Assembly: GCA_013388525.1 (NCBI GenBank)
Contig: JACAFA010000197.1
Location: forward strand, 1-7,456
Origin: Ignavibacteriaceae bacterium
GTDB taxonomy: Bacteria; Bacteroidota; Ignavibacteria; Ignavibacteriales; Ignavibacteriaceae
Length of the DNA: 7,456 nucleotides
Direction: 5' to 3'
Below the pieces are notes generated by a model. That model was given only the letters and a program-made list of their open reading frames with translations, was not told the origin of the DNA and did not search any database. The translations under genes were made by a program, and so were the position numbers. This document shows, one piece after another, positions 5,056 to 7,456 of the stretch. Each line of letters opens with the position of its first letter. Positions within the stretch are counted from its first letter, which is position 1.

Positions 5056-5538
5056 TTATTCCTCTGTTTCCATTTCAATATCAGCATCAATGTTTCTTAT
5101 CATTTTCATCATTCTTTTATTTTTCTGTTCACCAATATCATGTGAAAACTTATTCCATTCTTTTTTCTGATTATCATCCAGCAATTGATAAATATCCATC
5201 TGGTGGTTAGCAAATGAAAGAGCGATTTTGTTTCTTGCTGAAATAATTTCATTTGTCTTGCTTAAAAATTCTTCTCTTGTGTAATTACCTTTGCTTTTTA
5301 ATTCGACTAATTCAAGATTTTTCCTTTCAAGATTTGCTCTTAAATCAATCATTTCTTTTTGATGACCGAGTTTCAGTGCATCAATCTTTTCTTGTTGTTC
5401 CGCAGTAAGATTTAATTTCTGATGCAACTGCATGTGATCTCTATCTCTTTTTCTTATCATCATTTCCTGAGCAAAGAGATCCTGTGAAATCATAATTGCA
5501 GCAATTAGAACAGCGAGGGATATTATTCTGATTCTCAT
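5056..5538 (-). CDS. Spy/CpxP-like periplasmic protein (LTxxQ-type)
   Basis: A 160-residue exported protein. Residues 1-23 are a signal peptide: a basic start, a hydrophobic stretch from ISLAVLIAAIMIS, and an LFA-Q cleavage site. The mature part is predicted nearly all helical and highly charged. It has LNLTAEQQEKI (42-52), matching the LTxxQ motif of the Spy/CpxP family, and a related LLDDNQKKEW (119-128) near the second end of the repeat. Members of this family are periplasmic chaperones or metal/stress sensors induced by envelope stress. Met- and His-containing patches (EMMIRKRDRDHM, KRMMKM) could bind metal, but this is not proven. The ATG has a good ribosome binding site, AGGAG at 5550-5546. 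A predicted ECF promoter lies at 5580-5609 and a terminator follows. It is divergent from the sigma-factor operon and probably one of its targets. Confidence 0.78.
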   Translation of the reverse strand: MRIRIISLAVLIAAIMISQDLFAQEMMIRKRDRDHMQLHQKLNLTAEQQEKIDALKLGHQKEMIDLRANLERKNLELVELKSKGNYTREEFLSKTNEIISARNKIALSFANHQMDIYQLLDDNQKKEWNKFSHDIGEQKNKRMMKMIRNIDADIEMETEE

Positions 5539-5579
5539 TTTATTACTCCTTTTTAATGATTTGTTTGAATTTATATCAT

Positions 5580-5609
5580 TTAGACATCATTCAGGCAGCC
5601 CGGGTTTAA
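5580..5609 (-). promoter_or_regulatory. Predicted ECF-sigma promoter for the Spy-like gene
   Basis: On the minus strand TTAAACC (5609-5603) is followed by 16 bases and TGTCTAA (5586-5580). The AAC-type -35, 16-base spacer and GTC-type -10 match the general ECF promoter pattern. The same two elements with the same spacing occur on the plus strand at 5620-5649. Transcription would start near 5572, about 33 bases before the ATG. Confidence 0.7.
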
Positions 5610-5619
5610 TAATGAATAT

Positions 5620-5649
5620 TTAAACCTTAAGAGATATTTTAGTGTCTAA
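5620..5649 (+). promoter_or_regulatory. Predicted autoregulatory ECF-sigma promoter for the sigma-factor operon
   Basis: TTAAACC (5620-5626), 16 bases, then TGTCTAA (5643-5649) is identical in both elements and spacing to the divergent promoter on the other strand. The two -35 elements form an inverted repeat separated by 10 bases. Transcription would start near 5656, downstream of the GTG at 5642 and about 20 bases before the ATG at 5675. Confidence 0.7.
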
Positions 5650-5674
5650 AATTTTAAGAATAGTTTTATCAGGA

Positions 5675-6229
5675 ATGAATTTAAAATCAGATGATTATGA
5701 TCTCGTTCGTGATTTCTTGTCTGGGAATGAACAATCATTTAACATACTTGTAAGAAAATACCAGGAAAAAATTTACTGGCATGCCCGCAGAATGCTGGGA
5801 AACCACGACGATGCTCACGAAATTGTTCAACAGGTTCTTTTAGTGATGCACAGTAAATTGAACACATTTAATTTTAGTTCATCTTTGTACACCTGGATTT
5901 ATAAAATAACGGCAACAAGAAGCCTGAACCTGATTAAGAAAAGAAAACTTAAACGAATATTTCATTTTAATTCAGATGAGAGTTTTGAAAATTATGGTTA
6001 CGAAAATATAATTAACAACCTTGAAGCAAAGGAAAGCTTTGCACGAATGGAAAATTATTTAAAACATTTACCTGTAAAACAAAGACAGATTTTTATAATG
6101 AGAAATTTTGATGATCTTTCTTATGAAGAAATTTCAGGCATAACAGGAAAATCAATTGGAACTTTAAAAGCGAATTATTTTCATGCATTCAGAAAAATGA
6201 AGGAGCTTATGGAAAAAGATGAAAAATGA
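5675..6229 (+). CDS. RNA polymerase ECF-type sigma factor (sigma-70 family)
   Basis: With the ATG at 5675 this is a 184-residue ECF sigma factor. Region 2 covers about residues 9-91: DYDLVRDFLSGNEQSFNILV, DDAHEIVQQVLL for region 2.2, and LYTWIYKITATRSLN for regions 2.3-2.4. Region 4 covers about 126-177, with LPVKQRQIF and the helix-turn-helix YEEISGITGKSIGTLKANY. The frame stays open to a GTG at 5642, which would add 11 residues. That GTG lies inside the predicted -10 element of the gene's own promoter, and family members typically begin close to the DxxLVxxFLxGN segment, so the ATG is preferred. AGGA abuts the ATG, too close for a normal ribosome binding site. The last 11 bases overlap the anti-sigma gene. 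It probably acts with that protein as a membrane-signal relay and controls the divergent Spy-like gene. Confidence 0.9.
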   Translation: MNLKSDDYDLVRDFLSGNEQSFNILVRKYQEKIYWHARRMLGNHDDAHEIVQQVLLVMHSKLNTFNFSSSLYTWIYKITATRSLNLIKKRKLKRIFHFNSDESFENYGYENIINNLEAKESFARMENYLKHLPVKQRQIFIMRNFDDLSYEEISGITGKSIGTLKANYFHAFRKMKELMEKDEK

Positions 6230-6830
6230 AAACAGAATAATAAAGTATATTGAGAACGAGTTAACTTCAGAGGAAAAAATTTCTTTTGAAACTGAACTGA
6301 TTAATTCTGAAGAACTCAAAACAGAACTCGGAAAATATTTAAAAGTAAAAGCGAAAACTGAGGAGATTAAAAACTTGAAGTTAAATCCCGGGTATCTTGA
6401 TTCATTACTACCAGAATTTCATCAAAAGTTAGCGTCTCCTAAAGTAATATCTGTTAAAAGAAATCTCGGTTTCGCTTTTGGAGTTATGATTATGTTTATT
6501 CTGTCAATCTTGATTTTACAGTTCATCTTTACAAATAAGACTGAAATGAATGAACTTCAGGAATTCGCGCAATCGCTAAATGAAAATCAGAAAATTGAAT
6601 TACTGGAAAATTTAATTGGTGAATCAGATTATTATGATCTGGATGCTGAGAACATTTCGGGAACTGAAATGACTGAATTACTTCAATCAAATCTTGTAAT
6701 TAACAATGATGTTGCTGAAACATACAATATCAGTTACACTGAACTTGTTGATGAGCTTAGTGAGACTGAAGTAGAAAAAATTTACAATGAAATTCTTAAT
6801 AAAAACTTTTTTGAAGAGGTCATCTTATGA
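6219..6830 (+). CDS. Single-pass membrane protein, probable anti-sigma factor
   Basis: The 203-residue protein has an N-terminal cytoplasmic part (1-80) rich in charged helices, starting NRIIKYIENELTSEEKISFE, which resembles the N-terminus of many anti-sigma domains. It lacks the His-Cys-Cys zinc motif of ZAS proteins. One transmembrane helix lies at about 83-104 (from FAFGVMIMFILSILILQFIF), preceded by Lys/Arg, so the N-terminus is predicted inside. The periplasmic part (105-203) is acidic and helical, with no domain recognised. The start overlaps the sigma gene by 11 bases and the stop overlaps the next gene as ATGA, so all three are likely made together. The role is inferred from topology and position: it should bind the sigma factor and release it on an envelope signal. 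Confidence 0.72.
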   Translation: MKNENRIIKYIENELTSEEKISFETELINSEELKTELGKYLKVKAKTEEIKNLKLNPGYLDSLLPEFHQKLASPKVISVKRNLGFAFGVMIMFILSILILQFIFTNKTEMNELQEFAQSLNENQKIELLENLIGESDYYDLDAENISGTEMTELLQSNLVINNDVAETYNISYTELVDELSETEVEKIYNEILNKNFFEEVIL

Positions 6831-7306
6831 AATCAATTAAATGCTTTCTTTTATTGTTAATATTTTTATCAGGGAATCTTCTTGCCCAGAGAGAAAAGTG
6901 GCATGATGAAGATGCAAAAGCAAAGTTTGAACAATTGGAAAAAATTAAACTTATTGAAACTCTGGAAATGGACGAGGAAACTACCCTGCGTTTTTTTGCA
7001 CGAAGGACCGAACATAAAAAACAACAGGATGAAATTCAGAAAAATATTCAGGAAATGATTGATAATTTGGATGTAATATTTAAAAGCGGAAGGGCAGTTA
7101 CAGTTGAGGAAATTAAAGCAGATATTAATGAAATAAATAATCTTCAGATTCAGCTGGATAAAAACAGAGTGGATTTCATTAATTCACTGTCGGATATTCT
7201 TTCCTACGAACAAATAGCCAAACTGTTAGTTTTCGAAAAAAGATTTAGAAATGAAGTGAGAAAGTTAATAATGAAGGAACGAAAACCACCTGTAGAACCG
7301 GAATAA
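6827..7306 (+). CDS. Small periplasmic helical protein, Spy/CnrX-like possible sensor
   Basis: A 159-residue exported protein. The signal peptide is residues 1-20 (a hydrophobic run through LLLLIFLSG, then LLA-Q). The mature part is charged and helical throughout. LEMDEETTLRFFARRTEH (46-63) and LSYEQIAKLLVFEKRFRNEV (125-144) sit where the two LTxxQ repeats fall in Spy/CpxP/CnrX proteins, and LSYEQ is a variant of that motif. The end is proline-rich (KPPVEPE). AGAGG (6815-6819) is 7 bases before the ATG, which overlaps the anti-sigma stop. As the third gene after a sigma and an anti-sigma it is placed like CnrX of the nickel/cobalt system and may bind the periplasmic part of the anti-sigma protein. 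The signal sensed is unknown. No clear terminator follows. Confidence 0.7.
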   Translation: MKSIKCFLLLLIFLSGNLLAQREKWHDEDAKAKFEQLEKIKLIETLEMDEETTLRFFARRTEHKKQQDEIQKNIQEMIDNLDVIFKSGRAVTVEEIKADINEINNLQIQLDKNRVDFINSLSDILSYEQIAKLLVFEKRFRNEVRKLIMKERKPPVEPE

Positions 7307-7382
7307 GCTATAAACTTAAGTTGGGGAAAAATTATTCATTAGCGTTACAAAAATTGTGTAAAGAGGAGTAGAAAAAAAGAGA

Positions 7383-7425
7383 GCGTTTACCTAAATAAGC
7401 AATAAAAAAATAAGGAGGTAAACGC
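7383..7425 (+). promoter_or_regulatory. Hairpin that can occlude the ribosome binding site of the downstream gene
   Basis: GCGTTTACCT (7383-7392) is the exact reverse complement of AGGTAAACGC (7416-7425), with a 23-base A-rich loop. The strong ribosome binding site AGGAGG (7413-7418) shares its last three bases with the 3' arm, and the ATG follows 3 bases after the stem at 7429. The fold would hinder initiation, suggesting translational control. A subterminal palindrome at the edge of a mobile element is an alternative. Confidence 0.5.
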
Positions 7426-7428
7426 CCT

Positions 7429-7456
7429 ATGAATCGTGCAAGCGAAAATAAAGTAA
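7429..7456 (+). CDS. Start of an unidentified gene cut by the window edge
   Basis: ATG at 7429 opens a frame reading MNRASENKV up to the right edge. Support for a real start is the AGGAGG ribosome binding site 10 bases upstream, the strongest in the window, placed in a hairpin leader. Nine residues are too few to name a family. Confidence 0.5.

Noticed and set aside
7313..7322. AACTTAAGTT palindrome after the last complete gene as a terminator
   Set aside because: It is a 10-base perfect palindrome with no loop and no T tract, so it cannot form a standard terminator hairpin.

Overview
The window looks like an AT-rich chromosomal segment from the Bacteroidota/Chlorobi/Ignavibacteriota group, with Ignavibacteriota the best guess. 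Three signs point there. A C-terminal type IX secretion sorting domain (ending in a KMILLK motif) opens the window. A Bacteroidota-style promoter (TTTG-N20-TATCTTTG) precedes the Nudix gene. The short-chain reductase closely resembles the sepiapterin reductase of the green sulfur bacterium Chlorobium. Taxonomy is inferred from family resemblance, not measured.

Layout: (1) 1-183 is the tail of a secreted or cell-surface protein whose sorting domain carries an in-frame copy of a short dispersed repeat. A bidirectional terminator separates it from a convergent Nudix hydrolase gene (251-694, minus). (2) A divergent intergenic region with promoter signals and a 14-bp palindrome leads to murB (785-1801), for peptidoglycan precursor synthesis. 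(3) 1875-5006 is a tetrahydropterin and aromatic-hydroxylase block. It holds phenylalanine 4-hydroxylase (phhA), then a tight four-gene operon: a BCP-type peroxiredoxin, 6-pyruvoyl-tetrahydropterin synthase, GTP cyclohydrolase I (folE) and a sepiapterin-reductase-like SDR. The last three encode a full animal-type route from GTP to tetrahydrobiopterin, and phhA needs a tetrahydropterin. (4) 5056-7306 is an extracytoplasmic stress module: a minus-strand Spy/CpxP-like periplasmic protein, and divergent from it an ECF sigma factor, a one-TM anti-sigma-like protein and a second small periplasmic protein, overlapping end to end. (5) 7307-7456 holds a hairpin over a strong ribosome binding site and the first codons of a gene that runs off the window.

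The two most notable points are the compact tetrahydrobiopterin operon beside its likely consumer enzyme, and a pair of identical back-to-back promoters, TTAAACC-N16-TGTCTAA on both strands, between the Spy-like gene and the sigma gene. They have the architecture of ECF promoters and predict that the sigma factor drives both its own operon and the divergent periplasmic gene. They also place the annotatable GTG start of the sigma gene inside its own -10 element, so the ATG at 5675 is the better start.

The coding sequences look intact. No CRISPR, tRNA, rRNA or complete insertion sequence was recognised.
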